From Deltaproteobacteria bacterium (lineage in GTDB: Bacteria > Bdellovibrionota > UBA1018), in NCBI GenBank assembly GCA_013286765.1, contig JABDFB010000025.1:1-24883 (forward strand): a stretch of DNA of 24,883 bases. The letters are read 5' to 3'. A program made the translations under genes and the position numbers. How positions within the stretch are numbered: position 1 is the stretch's first letter; every line of letters starts with the position of its first letter. The notes under the pieces were generated by a model, which was not told where the DNA came from, made no database searches, and was given only the letters and a program-made list of their open reading frames with translations. Shown here piece after piece: positions 9,601-16,175 of this stretch.

Positions 9601-11947
9601 GCAAATCGAAGACAGGTTGGTAGGCATTGACTCAAACAAGGTAAGTACCTCTATCCCAGGTAGATACTTAGCACTGATCAAAGCAAGTAAAGATAATCAA
9701 CAAGCACTCAAGCGGATTGCAAAACTATATACATTCGAACGCGATAATTTTGATTTTATAAATTCGTACGAAGGCACGGCGCACCAACTGCGACGTATGC
9801 GAGAGCTATTGGAAGTACCTGAACCAAGAGTTGGTTTCGGTCTGACCTTTGCTGCTAATGTAGAACCTCTCGTCGATCTTGCGATCAAACTAGGTGATGT
9901 GGATCGCGTAAAATTTCTCATGACTTTTTATGAAACTGCAGGAATCGGTAAAGAATTCAATATTGATGAGAGACTGGAAACTGCCAAGAAGACATTAAGG
10001 GAAAATTTTTTCAAATATGTGAAAGGCAACAGATTTGAGCAACAACCCGCAATAGACCTTGCACAAAGTAGACTCCAAGCAATGTCTGCCGTACTAACAA
10101 CTCCTTTGAAGACTATTCAAACAGAAGTCAATGACAGTAAGGGTCTTTTTGATCATCCTCCTGGAAATATTGGGGAAGCCGAGTGGAATAAGGCAAACTA
10201 TGATCATGCTATCAGGCTTGCCGAAAGGCGTTTCCCTGATGCCGAACGTGCTAGAATGCTGCAGTTCGTCAAACCCAAAGGAACAGATATCGAAGAAGGT
10301 GAAGACGATTTATGGAAGCTAGTCTATGAGATTCAAAACTTATCTGCAGCAGTTGGGGAAAATAAGAGAGACGACGACGAGAAGGGGTTCGTACACGTTG
10401 CACCTGATGCAAAGAATCTCGCATCACTCGACGAGAAGAGAGCTAAGCTTAGCGAATATGCAAATAAAGTCGATCAGAATGGAAAAACCTTGCTGCATTT
10501 AGCGATTGAGATGTCTGACAAATACATGCATCGAAAACTCATAGAGGCGATGCAGTGCTTACCTGGAGAAAAAACCAAACTACATGCGTTCACCATGGAA
10601 CAACAGGAAGTATTTGCCACCGAAATCCTTAAGAAAGCATGTTCAGATTCATATGAACTGAAAAGTCCGGATTTGAAGAGACAAGATCTTAAGGCACCGT
10701 TGTTCGACCAGCCCTATGCTGTGCAATCTATTGCGCCCTATTGTGAGCAATCTAAACGACATGCCAAAGACCTGCTTGATGAAATTAGAGTTCATTCCAA
10801 GCAAGCCATTCACAATACAGCTATGGACCTGTTAGAAACAGGAGCGGAAATTAGATCTGGTGTTAGAACTCAAGGACTAAGTCCGTTATTTCAAACGGCA
10901 CTAACTGCAGAACTCAAATTAAATGACACCGTCAACAAAATTGGACTGACTAACAATTCTATGAAGCAGGCCAAACACGAATTTGGCTCCGTCGTAAGAG
11001 AACTTGAGGCTGCCCAAAGACGTGTTTCGACGCAACTAGCATACCTCCGAGGAGAAAACGTACCAAAATGGTATTCGCCTTGGTATTACACATGTAAGAA
11101 TTGCAGGCAAACCACAGCCAGAGCTGAAATTGAACTTGTTCAAGCTCGAAGAGAATTAAGACTCCTCGAAAACACAAATAGAGATAGAATCGCAGGCTTC
11201 AAGGACCAATTACATGTGGCAAATACGGAGTTAAAAGCAGCGAAAGCAGAATTCAAGACTCAGATAGATGAATTCGATACCGGACTGGATAGTCTAGCTC
11301 AAGAATTGGGGAAACTAGTCCCACCAGAAACAAAAGGTACGCTAAGGGAACCTTCCGTAATAGATAGATTAGAAACAGATTTAGTAGAGTACCACGGAAT
11401 TCTTCCAAGATCGGCCTCGAATGAACTGAAAGTAGAAACAAAAATTCCAGATAGTAATAATGCTGGAGTAATGAGTACCGTGACGGGCGCAGCAAGAGGA
11501 CTTGTCACAGGGTTCGGCAACGCAGCACTAGGTGCCGGCACTACCTTGATGGGTGCTGGAACTTCCTTAGTAGGTACAGGAGCTTCCTATCTCGGGGCCG
11601 GGGCTACAGCGCTGGGCAACTGGTGGTACGGTCCCCCAGTCTATATACTTGAAAATGGCGGAGAAGAAAAGAAAAGTCCAGAACCGCACACACCTCCTCC
11701 ACCTCAAGTTGATGAAGAATCAGGTCTAGGTGGTGCAGGCGCGGGTGGTAGCGCGGGTGCGGGTGCAGGTCCAGATGCGGGTGGCGCGGGTGCTGGAGGT
11801 TCCAATTCAAGTTCGAATCCTCCTCCTTCAAATACGCCCTCACGATGGTCATTGGGCAATTTTCAATTACCATCGTTTGGAATGGGTGGAATTGGTAATT
11901 GGTTCGGTGGGGGAGAGCCCGAAAATGGGCCAGCGTTGCCGATATAG
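3620..11947 (+). CDS. Giant exported protein with divergent ankyrin-like hairpins and coiled-coil C-terminal region
   Basis: The family of this 2775-residue protein is not recognised. Residues 1-23 form a Sec signal peptide (hydrophobic core, cleavage after SAHA), so it acts outside the cytoplasm. Residues about 24-860 are helical without a motif I know. About 901-994 is a Pro/acidic low-complexity linker. Ankyrin-like segments of the form D-x-x-G-x-x-LL-x-LA begin near residues 1044, 1423, 1663, 1914, 2078 and 2281 (the last, DQNGKTLLHLAIEM, is the best match). Charged coiled coil lies near 1467-1525 and again around 2434-2570, where KWYSPW (2483-2488) and Cys2492/Cys2495 (CKNC) sit between two helical arms. 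A five-unit Gly heptad block occupies 2631-2665, then Pro-rich and Gly/Ala-rich tails. The promoter lies upstream; the next gene starts 26 nt downstream and shares several modules. Function is unknown. An adhesin, effector or structural envelope protein are all possible. Confidence 0.9.
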   Translation: MNKYFISILSILFVCPAITSAHAAEEKASWSPAHSTWFNTAFRDEKGAIDDSLTAMGCEEFNENLRKAPNADATIRKVFEDPLFTNTIIRITDKSQVQPFLTNLWLFFANVEKPEQVTAKTLYDNLEPVLIGTVPDEVYDELLRSSTDPAKQKLGAECHKALHPQNHPQSPQDMATLKHVREEVLGRVYKSFGDDVRTFAALVEQTIKTNPEAFALIRKKLSCNLFLDATLMRPYPKDKSRTKASSRDRKKFALDLLNLYSRANVREMILGMDLDGDIEALKLLLESHRQESQERYHQKSSLADVKTENPIFRLKDGQIEYGFLPIEEGKDRLEFTGVEIPVPVISLDRSNNGAEAQALQEKVAADPQIPFGIIVSRADVVNIVREIRDNKAAVETILKSDPPTARNILAALPLEDLERLRDRNELWPLVQPIAIDAISINDVVARNSKGGNESLNPLRHAVPPVAESVLAYLPNDLLSLLHTQKEELKLQDITSEKVEKTIKLINDYQAIKNRHAIAEPIENGNLLNPLNLINGIRNAAIYVQEQVNVVNEYAAMLQETPPSIDRVLLNLPMEFLERLHDYLQTPPSISLPVVLFDQPPIRAGEHQLHDLRMIGLRSLYEGFKVFKGPNPGNLADAATQKRERQQRIVKDLFLTSKASKTKLTLPTILSSFTEAFDRGMVAQQQTLQNHEVFQLIGRERFITYSRCVLVEGMDLQPSPKLAGDCATLKTYMLGNLDAAQNLTPAEFTSLENLAFDILKAGIELGSIPENMSLPVRPSREEGHLLGKLDYRPIKSDEDKIKADTRLQLLATVFQQSVKEDVARKKKAKQALIDAGKQKAKQALTDGLLAYSMADNARRAKNNLDSKLEDVANQLKNSRAEQIIKDFRKELEDKKLRTCTVPKKLSKPAPSPTTDVEIETEPQITIEIKGPGPTEPPARPPGRVEDEDGWEVVLPGTGTNTDDTNLDSTETKKRKTETRVEEKEEEDKGSLDFPTDPRFQSWIDRLDKVQYDATRFAGKERLGVPVPGDGKGKKPGMISTKMLLKKDRNGYNLLQIAVKQGKLNVVSNLLPFYKALGYLGERTGNSWFGSGQTAADLAQVYRDLFSEKAEIERLFRVLDQKDPIKKSDSDLKRDVETLMNPKAHANHKLSILMAAAKEEATPAAAQNHLDFFNRSNGPGYVSEYKYDPENMPFTSITRLKELHPLRKNKQIVDGLTQEFEKACQQGDYYLALALLNFLRNNVNPATLTALYETGIKTGLSLGKYLKKRKVPQAVKDGLNAQINELKELSFLGEKVKRTNLDGNEQKREAAIKNKYNLLEAIESVDEDTKEEKEREEKHVVAPVQPQTPDRFSYEMSSDPIENDLLRLLENIEAGHVSVKASEKTKWMEWNDIIPDVWVTKFLPKLLVFDIDHKGADILSSKELKKTDAQGRDLLRLAYEKGYVKAARILRPLYRYYQLTNATHSELRERVLEKEHKETRQKLKEELKTVEERIRVLEGQGELKEPESGELKRLQEEKTFKEKRLDYIPLTRDDFKNPRDYESYVYAGRRFTKDTWAKATGSERKTDNSSFGQLFSGFVSHQLGKRTEGKKAEVPEEYKAFKAKHKRKNEYFKAITSQLLKEYDSKVNQKLIRKFELVVSLLDDPSLKRPVDTEGFVFIRRHLLEQTDEDGNNLLQVAITQAWELAVSDPELLLKANEVIRQLLSLYLHYGLLDKRPEIVKKARDTVQQLEKIFAGRVLGEGDRSLELKNISISEDLQRKAAIQLGQAKTARDRLINIASKFSGTSTSAELKDASQKIHSLLEKLLKTQVSEFEFGKHIPQQISDIENLLVDPANPTVKVYQSYLNKIEAAIRTGDLMAFMAIHKLFKIATSADDEHLDRDALDGRILSLMATFDGSSRTKQEQESEEIHGQFEETGISLLALAKELNDVERVELLTAFYTLTGKKTEYDTLKKVLRKLNISNSYANRLIEARGAFNEAELLENVVTEINHGNTGRQIEDRLVGIDSNKVSTSIPGRYLALIKASKDNQQALKRIAKLYTFERDNFDFINSYEGTAHQLRRMRELLEVPEPRVGFGLTFAANVEPLVDLAIKLGDVDRVKFLMTFYETAGIGKEFNIDERLETAKKTLRENFFKYVKGNRFEQQPAIDLAQSRLQAMSAVLTTPLKTIQTEVNDSKGLFDHPPGNIGEAEWNKANYDHAIRLAERRFPDAERARMLQFVKPKGTDIEEGEDDLWKLVYEIQNLSAAVGENKRDDDEKGFVHVAPDAKNLASLDEKRAKLSEYANKVDQNGKTLLHLAIEMSDKYMHRKLIEAMQCLPGEKTKLHAFTMEQQEVFATEILKKACSDSYELKSPDLKRQDLKAPLFDQPYAVQSIAPYCEQSKRHAKDLLDEIRVHSKQAIHNTAMDLLETGAEIRSGVRTQGLSPLFQTALTAELKLNDTVNKIGLTNNSMKQAKHEFGSVVRELEAAQRRVSTQLAYLRGENVPKWYSPWYYTCKNCRQTTARAEIELVQARRELRLLENTNRDRIAGFKDQLHVANTELKAAKAEFKTQIDEFDTGLDSLAQELGKLVPPETKGTLREPSVIDRLETDLVEYHGILPRSASNELKVETKIPDSNNAGVMSTVTGAARGLVTGFGNAALGAGTTLMGAGTSLVGTGASYLGAGATALGNWWYGPPVYILENGGEEKKSPEPHTPPPPQVDEESGLGGAGAGGSAGAGAGPDAGGAGAGGSNSSSNPPPSNTPSRWSLGNFQLPSFGMGGIGNWFGGGEPENGPALPI
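6094..6155 (+). repeat. In-frame 12-codon tandem duplication
   Basis: A 26-nt unit at 6094-6119 recurs at 6130-6155 with a single T/C difference. The period is 36 nt, so the protein reads KAKQALIDAGKQ followed by KAKQALTDG. It looks like a recent slippage or unequal-exchange duplication in a Lys/Ala-rich helical part of the giant protein, and it keeps the frame. Confidence 0.85.
11510..11614 (+). repeat. Five glycine-rich heptads in the giant protein
   Basis: Residues 2631-2665 read as five consecutive 7-residue units: GFGNAAL, GAGTTLM, GAGTSLV, GTGASYL and GAGATAL. They are followed by GNWWYGPP. The pattern G-x-G-x-x-hydrophobic-x would give a glycine face and a hydrophobic face, as in glycine-zipper membrane-associating helices. 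A shorter version (GYGKSAM, GAMSSAM, then SWFKKAPP) occurs in the partner protein at residues 803-824. Confidence 0.85.
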
Positions 11948-11973
11948 TAACGTAGTGTAAGGTAGTATTTATT

Positions 11974-14900
11974 ATGTTAAATAGATTTTGTTTTTCAATT
12001 GCGATTTTAAAATTGTTACTTTCGCCGTTAGTACTCGTTTCCGCCGCTCACGCTGGAGATGCAGACCTACTCAATATAGGATGGACAAAAGATTTCCGGA
12101 GCTACCATAAAGGGGATCAGACTCAGAGTAAGACCTTTTCTCAGAGTGCGTTTACCAAATTACTTTGTACGGCAGGCCCAACAATTGGAGAACAAACACT
12201 ATTTGATAGAGAAGCTCTTACTACCACCAAACTGGGTGGACTCAATAGGCAATTTCCTAGTAATAAATCTGCATTAATTTTAATTGCCACTATAGATTAC
12301 TTTCAACAAGTATACAATAATAGCTCACTCGTCTGGTCACCTGTATATAAGACAAAAGACCTGGTAAGCGCCATTGAGACTTCCCTTGGGATTGCAAAAC
12401 CCGTCGCAAAAGCAGGACCAAAGCATTCTAGCTCCCTCGTAGGTGATGTCATTACTGATGACCTTTATATTCGACAATTTGCTAGCGAGGTTATGAAAGC
12501 TCTGCAAAAGGAAAATGGGTCGTTCTCTCTCTTACAAACAGGCCTAATGCACTATCTTTTAGAAAACACTGTAATGACGGAAGCTGCCGATCAAAATCCC
12601 GAGATCGACAGTTTTATCAATAAACTTGCTGCGATCGTCCAAAAACCGCACGCGAGATCCTTACTTCAACCTGGCGAAATTTTGGATGGCTTATTAGGCA
12701 CAAAAAAAAACTTTTTAGGTTGCACAGGTTCGTCCCTAGAAACCCCATCACCAAAAGCTATTGAATTATTAGGCCGAATTGTTGAAGCATCTAAGACTGA
12801 CGGACCAATGAAAGAGCTTTTCGGAAAAGCGATTCAAGCCCGCAGCGCACAGATTGCAGACAAGCTGGACCGGACTAAGGATTATTTTACAAACGTAGCT
12901 CCTAAATTACTATCTCAGACGCTTAACCAGACATTAGACTCTGCAACGCAAACAGTTTCTACACTAGGCTCTGCTCCCAAATGGTACAACCCTTGGTCGC
13001 CAGAGCAGAAAACATCAGGCAGTAAAGGCGGCAAATACGAAGCGCCAGACCTCAACGCCGGCACTTCCACGCTGCCCCCACAGACACCACCCCCAACGCA
13101 GCCTCAGACTGAAGATACGAAACGCCCTGGCGGTCTAAACACAGGATTAGGTTTAACAAATCCGAGCACAGATCCAACGACTCCTATTACCCCTGGTACA
13201 GAAAATACACATTCATTAAATACTACAGAACCAGTCGATATTACAGATGGAACGGCTCCGGATTCAGCTTCCGTACCATCCCTCACATCGACAAGTTCTT
13301 CGTCGTCGTCATCTTCTAGCTCGTCTTCGTCTTCTAGTTCGTCTTCATCTTCAGCTTCGTCCCCAGTATTATCATCGACTTCCACTCCAGGATTCACTAC
13401 CGCACCGGTTGCGACACCGCCCATTGCATCACCGGCTCTCTCTCCCGGCCTCGAGACTAAGCGAATAGCGCTTCCGCCGAGCGTTGCCGTATCAGCAGAA
13501 GAAATGGCCAACGAAGCCAGAATTCAGCAAAACTACTTTGATCTTCTGACTGGCTCGCTTGATGAAGACAAATTGATTTCTGAGAAGCGTCTCAGAAATC
13601 TCGTAAGACTCTACCACTGGCGAAAGAACCCGAGCTTCTACCAAGCTACGACGACCACACACGCTGAAGGTCCTGTCGATTTGTCTATTTTAAATGTCCA
13701 TGATGAAAAAAATGAACAGCTATTAGATCTTGCGCAACAGGCAGGCGATGGCAATAGCGTTGCCGCGCTGATGAAGTACTATCGGAAATTTGGACAAGAA
13801 GCTCCTTTAATAGAAACAACCGAACGCCGAGTTTATCCAAAGTCCGAGAATGATGATTACTTCGAAACAGCGAAACAATTTGCACTACACTATGGAGCTG
13901 CTTTAGGTCAGCAGAATGCGAGTTTCCTATTGTCTGCCCTTAGACAAGCGTCACTCCCCCATATCACTACGACGGTGCCTGATCAGAACATAGCTGACTC
14001 TCACACTCGTGACGTATCTGATATCATTCAAGCGAATATTAATAACGACGCTATTAAACAGATAAATCCACGTCTCTTAGATGCCATCGCAAAACGAGAT
14101 CAACATGAAGTTGTAAAAGTGTTAGCCTCAATTCCCACCAGACTAGTAAGGGTTGATCTAGGCTTGATGAAATACGTACAAGCTGATCCTAGTAAAGACG
14201 CCAGGTACCAAGTTGAGAGAGAAATATCAGACATGTTGGATGCCGCTAACGGCGCAATAGTTTCATCCCAACGTAAGGCGGAATCCGATTCTTCCAAAGA
14301 AGAGGCTAAGGCTCCTGCAAAAAACCAGGAAAAATCCGATAATACAGCTGCTAGAACTGGTTTGATTTCGGGAGCTCTTGGTTACGGAAAGTCGGCTATG
14401 GGCGCTATGAGTTCGGCGATGAGTTGGTTCAAAAAAGCCCCGCCTGAACAAAAAGCTTCAACCGGCAAAAATCCGACGGCAACCGGAGCATCTTCTTCGT
14501 CGGCATCCAGTTCCTCAACACCACCGCCTGTTCAGGCACCTATCGATACCGTTGATCCTGCTATCGAAGCCGCGAAAAAGATTGAAATCGAAAGAGAAAG
14601 AACGGCTCTCTATCAAGCAGTTTCACAAAGAAATGTAGAAGAGGTCAGTCAGAAAATAGGGTGCTTTATAAAGTCACGCATCTCCACTGAAATAGATCTA
14701 AAGTCCATGGGTTACATAATCGACCAAGTTGAAGCAGAGATAGAGATCGGGGACATTCTGACAAAACACAATACTGCTGTTCAGAGACAAGCTGAACTTC
14801 AGCGTGTTCAAGAAGCAGCAGACTCGGCCGAAACGGCTCGCGATTCGGAATTTGTTTTTGTGGGAAGTCCGCCATTATTCCCCAATGGCCACAGCCCAAT

Positions 14901-15072
14901 TATCAACGCTGGTAACAGCCCTGTCTTAGGACCGATTCCCCCCAACGTCGTCTCTCCTCCGAGCGCTAATAACAGCAGCCGCGCGAGCACAGGCAGTGCA
15001 AGTCCAGCCATCAGTGGTGTCGACAGTAACAGTGACATCGACGGATTAGAAGACGTTGATCTCGATAGCTGA
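11974..15072 (+). CDS. Large exported partner protein sharing modules with the giant protein
   Basis: The family of this 1032-residue protein is not recognised. Residues 1-27 are a Sec signal peptide (long hydrophobic core, cleavage after AAHA). A helical N-terminal region ends in KWYNPW at 336-341, the counterpart of KWYSPW in the upstream protein. Residues about 342-500 are a Pro/Thr/Ser linker containing a run of 20 serines (441-460). An ankyrin-like hairpin lies near 574-609 (EQLLDLAQQAGDGNSVAALMKYY in two pieces), with weaker ones near 697 (RLLDAIAKRDQHEVVKVL) and 876 (LYQAVSQRNVEEV). Glycine heptads at 803-816 end in SWFKKAPP. The last 80 residues are Ser/Pro/Asn-rich and finish in an acidic tail. 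The gene starts 26 nt after the giant gene, with AAGG upstream, so they probably share a transcript. Its role is inferred only as a secreted partner or paralogue. Confidence 0.88.
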   Translation: MLNRFCFSIAILKLLLSPLVLVSAAHAGDADLLNIGWTKDFRSYHKGDQTQSKTFSQSAFTKLLCTAGPTIGEQTLFDREALTTTKLGGLNRQFPSNKSALILIATIDYFQQVYNNSSLVWSPVYKTKDLVSAIETSLGIAKPVAKAGPKHSSSLVGDVITDDLYIRQFASEVMKALQKENGSFSLLQTGLMHYLLENTVMTEAADQNPEIDSFINKLAAIVQKPHARSLLQPGEILDGLLGTKKNFLGCTGSSLETPSPKAIELLGRIVEASKTDGPMKELFGKAIQARSAQIADKLDRTKDYFTNVAPKLLSQTLNQTLDSATQTVSTLGSAPKWYNPWSPEQKTSGSKGGKYEAPDLNAGTSTLPPQTPPPTQPQTEDTKRPGGLNTGLGLTNPSTDPTTPITPGTENTHSLNTTEPVDITDGTAPDSASVPSLTSTSSSSSSSSSSSSSSSSSSSSASSPVLSSTSTPGFTTAPVATPPIASPALSPGLETKRIALPPSVAVSAEEMANEARIQQNYFDLLTGSLDEDKLISEKRLRNLVRLYHWRKNPSFYQATTTTHAEGPVDLSILNVHDEKNEQLLDLAQQAGDGNSVAALMKYYRKFGQEAPLIETTERRVYPKSENDDYFETAKQFALHYGAALGQQNASFLLSALRQASLPHITTTVPDQNIADSHTRDVSDIIQANINNDAIKQINPRLLDAIAKRDQHEVVKVLASIPTRLVRVDLGLMKYVQADPSKDARYQVEREISDMLDAANGAIVSSQRKAESDSSKEEAKAPAKNQEKSDNTAARTGLISGALGYGKSAMGAMSSAMSWFKKAPPEQKASTGKNPTATGASSSSASSSSTPPPVQAPIDTVDPAIEAAKKIEIERERTALYQAVSQRNVEEVSQKIGCFIKSRISTEIDLKSMGYIIDQVEAEIEIGDILTKHNTAVQRQAELQRVQEAADSAETARDSEFVFVGSPPLFPNGHSPIINAGNSPVLGPIPPNVVSPPSANNSSRASTGSASPAISGVDSNSDIDGLEDVDLDS
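13294..13353 (+). repeat. Run of 20 serine codons
   Basis: Twenty consecutive Ser codons use five different triplets by eye: TCT 8, TCG 6, TCA 3, AGT 2 and AGC 1. The mixed codons, including both the TCN and AGY boxes, argue that the polyserine itself is kept by selection or is old, and is not just a fresh trinucleotide slippage. It forms part of a flexible linker in the 1032-residue exported protein. Confidence 0.9.
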
Positions 15073-15141
15073 TTCTGCTTGCAGACTGCTCTCCAATTCG
15101 GCTCGTGGAAAATGGCCTGAGCTTTGCTGAGCCTTTATGGC

Positions 15142-15834
15142 ATGGAACACTATTTATTACCTAAGCTCCCCTACCCCGAGAATGCGTTTGAACCACGCAT
15201 TTCGGCTGAGACGTTCGAATACCATCACGGCAAGCACCATCAAGCTTATGTAAAAAAACTAAATAAGCTGATTGAAGGCTCAGCATTTGAAGCTCTGTCG
15301 CTTGAAGAAATCATCATGCGCTCCCATGCGGAATCCCAGACAGCTATTTTCAATAACGCCGCTCAAAATTGGAATCACACGTTTTTCTGGAATTGCCTAT
15401 CGCCTGAGACTGATCAACCAACTGGCGAATTACTGAACGCAATCAATCGCGATTTCGGATCTCTCAATGATTTTAAGCAACAGTTTCATAAAAAAGCGGT
15501 TGCTCTTTTTGGAAGCGGATGGGTTTGGCTAGTAAAGAGCCCGGTTAAGGGCGGAAGGCTCACTATCGAATCGACTTCTAATGCTGACAACCCGCTTATT
15601 CTTAGAACCGCCCGGACGCCCATTCTTACCTGTGACGTTTGGGAACACGCTTATTACATCGATTATCGGAATGAACGACCGAAATTCGTCGAAATGGTTG
15701 TCGATATCTTTAACTGGCGGTTTGCAAGCCAGAACTATGAATCCACCTCGGCCGCACCTGGGATGCTAAGCGGAGAAGGCAAAGACCGCGAACGTCGGAT
15801 TAAACCGCAGCCCAAGCCTCGCGCCGCCGCATAG
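15142..15834 (+). CDS. sodB: Superoxide dismutase, Fe type
   Basis: This 230-residue protein disproportionates superoxide. The metal ligands are His28 (EYHHGKHH), His79 (NWNHTFFWN), Asp165 and His169 (CDVWEHAYYIDYRN). Gln75 in NNAAQNWNH is the position that typifies the iron subgroup, and FGSGWVWL is also present. I chose the ATG at 15142 because MEHYLLPKLPYPENAF matches the usual N-terminus; an in-frame TTG at 15124 would add six residues. No strong Shine-Dalgarno is visible for either. An unusual feature is a tail of about 30 residues after the normal end (near NW-FASQNYE), rich in Pro, Arg and Lys and ending in RAAA. It begins about 70 nt after the large exported gene, on the same strand, and may or may not be cotranscribed. 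Confidence 0.95.
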   Translation: MEHYLLPKLPYPENAFEPRISAETFEYHHGKHHQAYVKKLNKLIEGSAFEALSLEEIIMRSHAESQTAIFNNAAQNWNHTFFWNCLSPETDQPTGELLNAINRDFGSLNDFKQQFHKKAVALFGSGWVWLVKSPVKGGRLTIESTSNADNPLILRTARTPILTCDVWEHAYYIDYRNERPKFVEMVVDIFNWRFASQNYESTSAAPGMLSGEGKDRERRIKPQPKPRAAA

Positions 15835-15837
15835 GAC

Positions 15838-15866
15838 TTGCGCATGAAATTCGAATGAGTTACGTT
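15838..15866 (+). promoter_or_regulatory. Possible tRNA promoter
   Basis: TTGCGC and TACGTT are separated by 17 nt and end 13 nt before the tRNA. The -10 is weak (3 of 6 to consensus). Listed only because a promoter is expected here. Confidence 0.25.
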
Positions 15867-15879
15867 CTGGGGAATCCGG

Positions 15880-15951
15880 GGAGCCGTAGTTAAATGGATA
15901 TAACGGCTGTTTCCTAAACAGCTGTTGGTGGTTCGATTCCACCCGGTTCCA
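15880..15951 (+). tRNA. tRNA-Arg (anticodon CCU)
   Basis: A full cloverleaf can be drawn. The acceptor GGAGCCG pairs with CGGTTCC (one G-U), D stem GTTA/TAAC, anticodon stem GCTGT/ACAGC around loop TTCCTAA giving anticodon CCT (reads AGG), T stem GGTGG/CCACC around TTCGATT, and discriminator A. The 3' CCA is not encoded. The length is 72 nt. A short accessory cassette follows within about 240 nt, in keeping with tRNA genes being common insertion points, but no duplicated tRNA 3' end was found after it. Confidence 0.95.
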
Positions 15952-16100
15952 ATTGCACGGGTTCGGTCGGTTCTTCTCTATTAAACCCCTCAGTTCTAAC
16001 GTTTTGTTCTGTTTTGAAATTAGGAATCTCTTCTCTTCCGCTAAAAATCAGACTAATTTATTTTTAGTTGTAATATCCAGTAGTTAAAATATTAATGTCA

Positions 16101-16175
16101 GCTTATAAGCGTACTAATTTCATTTATATTATGCTTATAAGCACAAAAATATTTGATAATTGAATGCTTATAAGC
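16101..16175 (+). promoter_or_regulatory. Triple palindromic operator upstream of the HTH/Fic pair
   Basis: The 10-bp palindrome GCTTATAAGC occurs at 16101-16110, 16133-16142 and 16166-16175, that is at spacings of 32 and 33 nt, about three helical turns, which puts the sites on one face of the DNA. The last two copies extend to (A)TGCTTATAAGCA-like flanks, and the third lies 13 nt before the start codon. The adjacent gene encodes a DNA-binding HTH protein, so autoregulation is the natural reading. The stretch 15952-16100 between the tRNA and these sites has no gene that I can see. Confidence 0.75.

Noticed and set aside
3620..11947. Autotransporter or two-partner secretion exoprotein
   Set aside because: There is no TPS domain, no beta-helix-type repeat and no C-terminal barrel; the sequence looks mostly helical.
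11604..11960. Open frames on both strands over the Gly-rich tail (His/Pro-rich minus frame, Val/Arg-rich plus frame)
   Set aside because: They are frame shadows of a GC-rich repetitive coding stretch.
13104..13511. A 135-codon minus-strand open frame with long acidic runs (EDEDELEDE type)
   Set aside because: It is the antisense of the serine-rich linker; the acidic run is simply the complement of Ser codons. No ribosome-binding site or known domain.
16101..16175. CRISPR array from the regularly spaced repeats
   Set aside because: Only three 10-bp palindromes with spacers of about 22-23 nt, directly in a promoter region, and no cas genes; an operator reading fits better.
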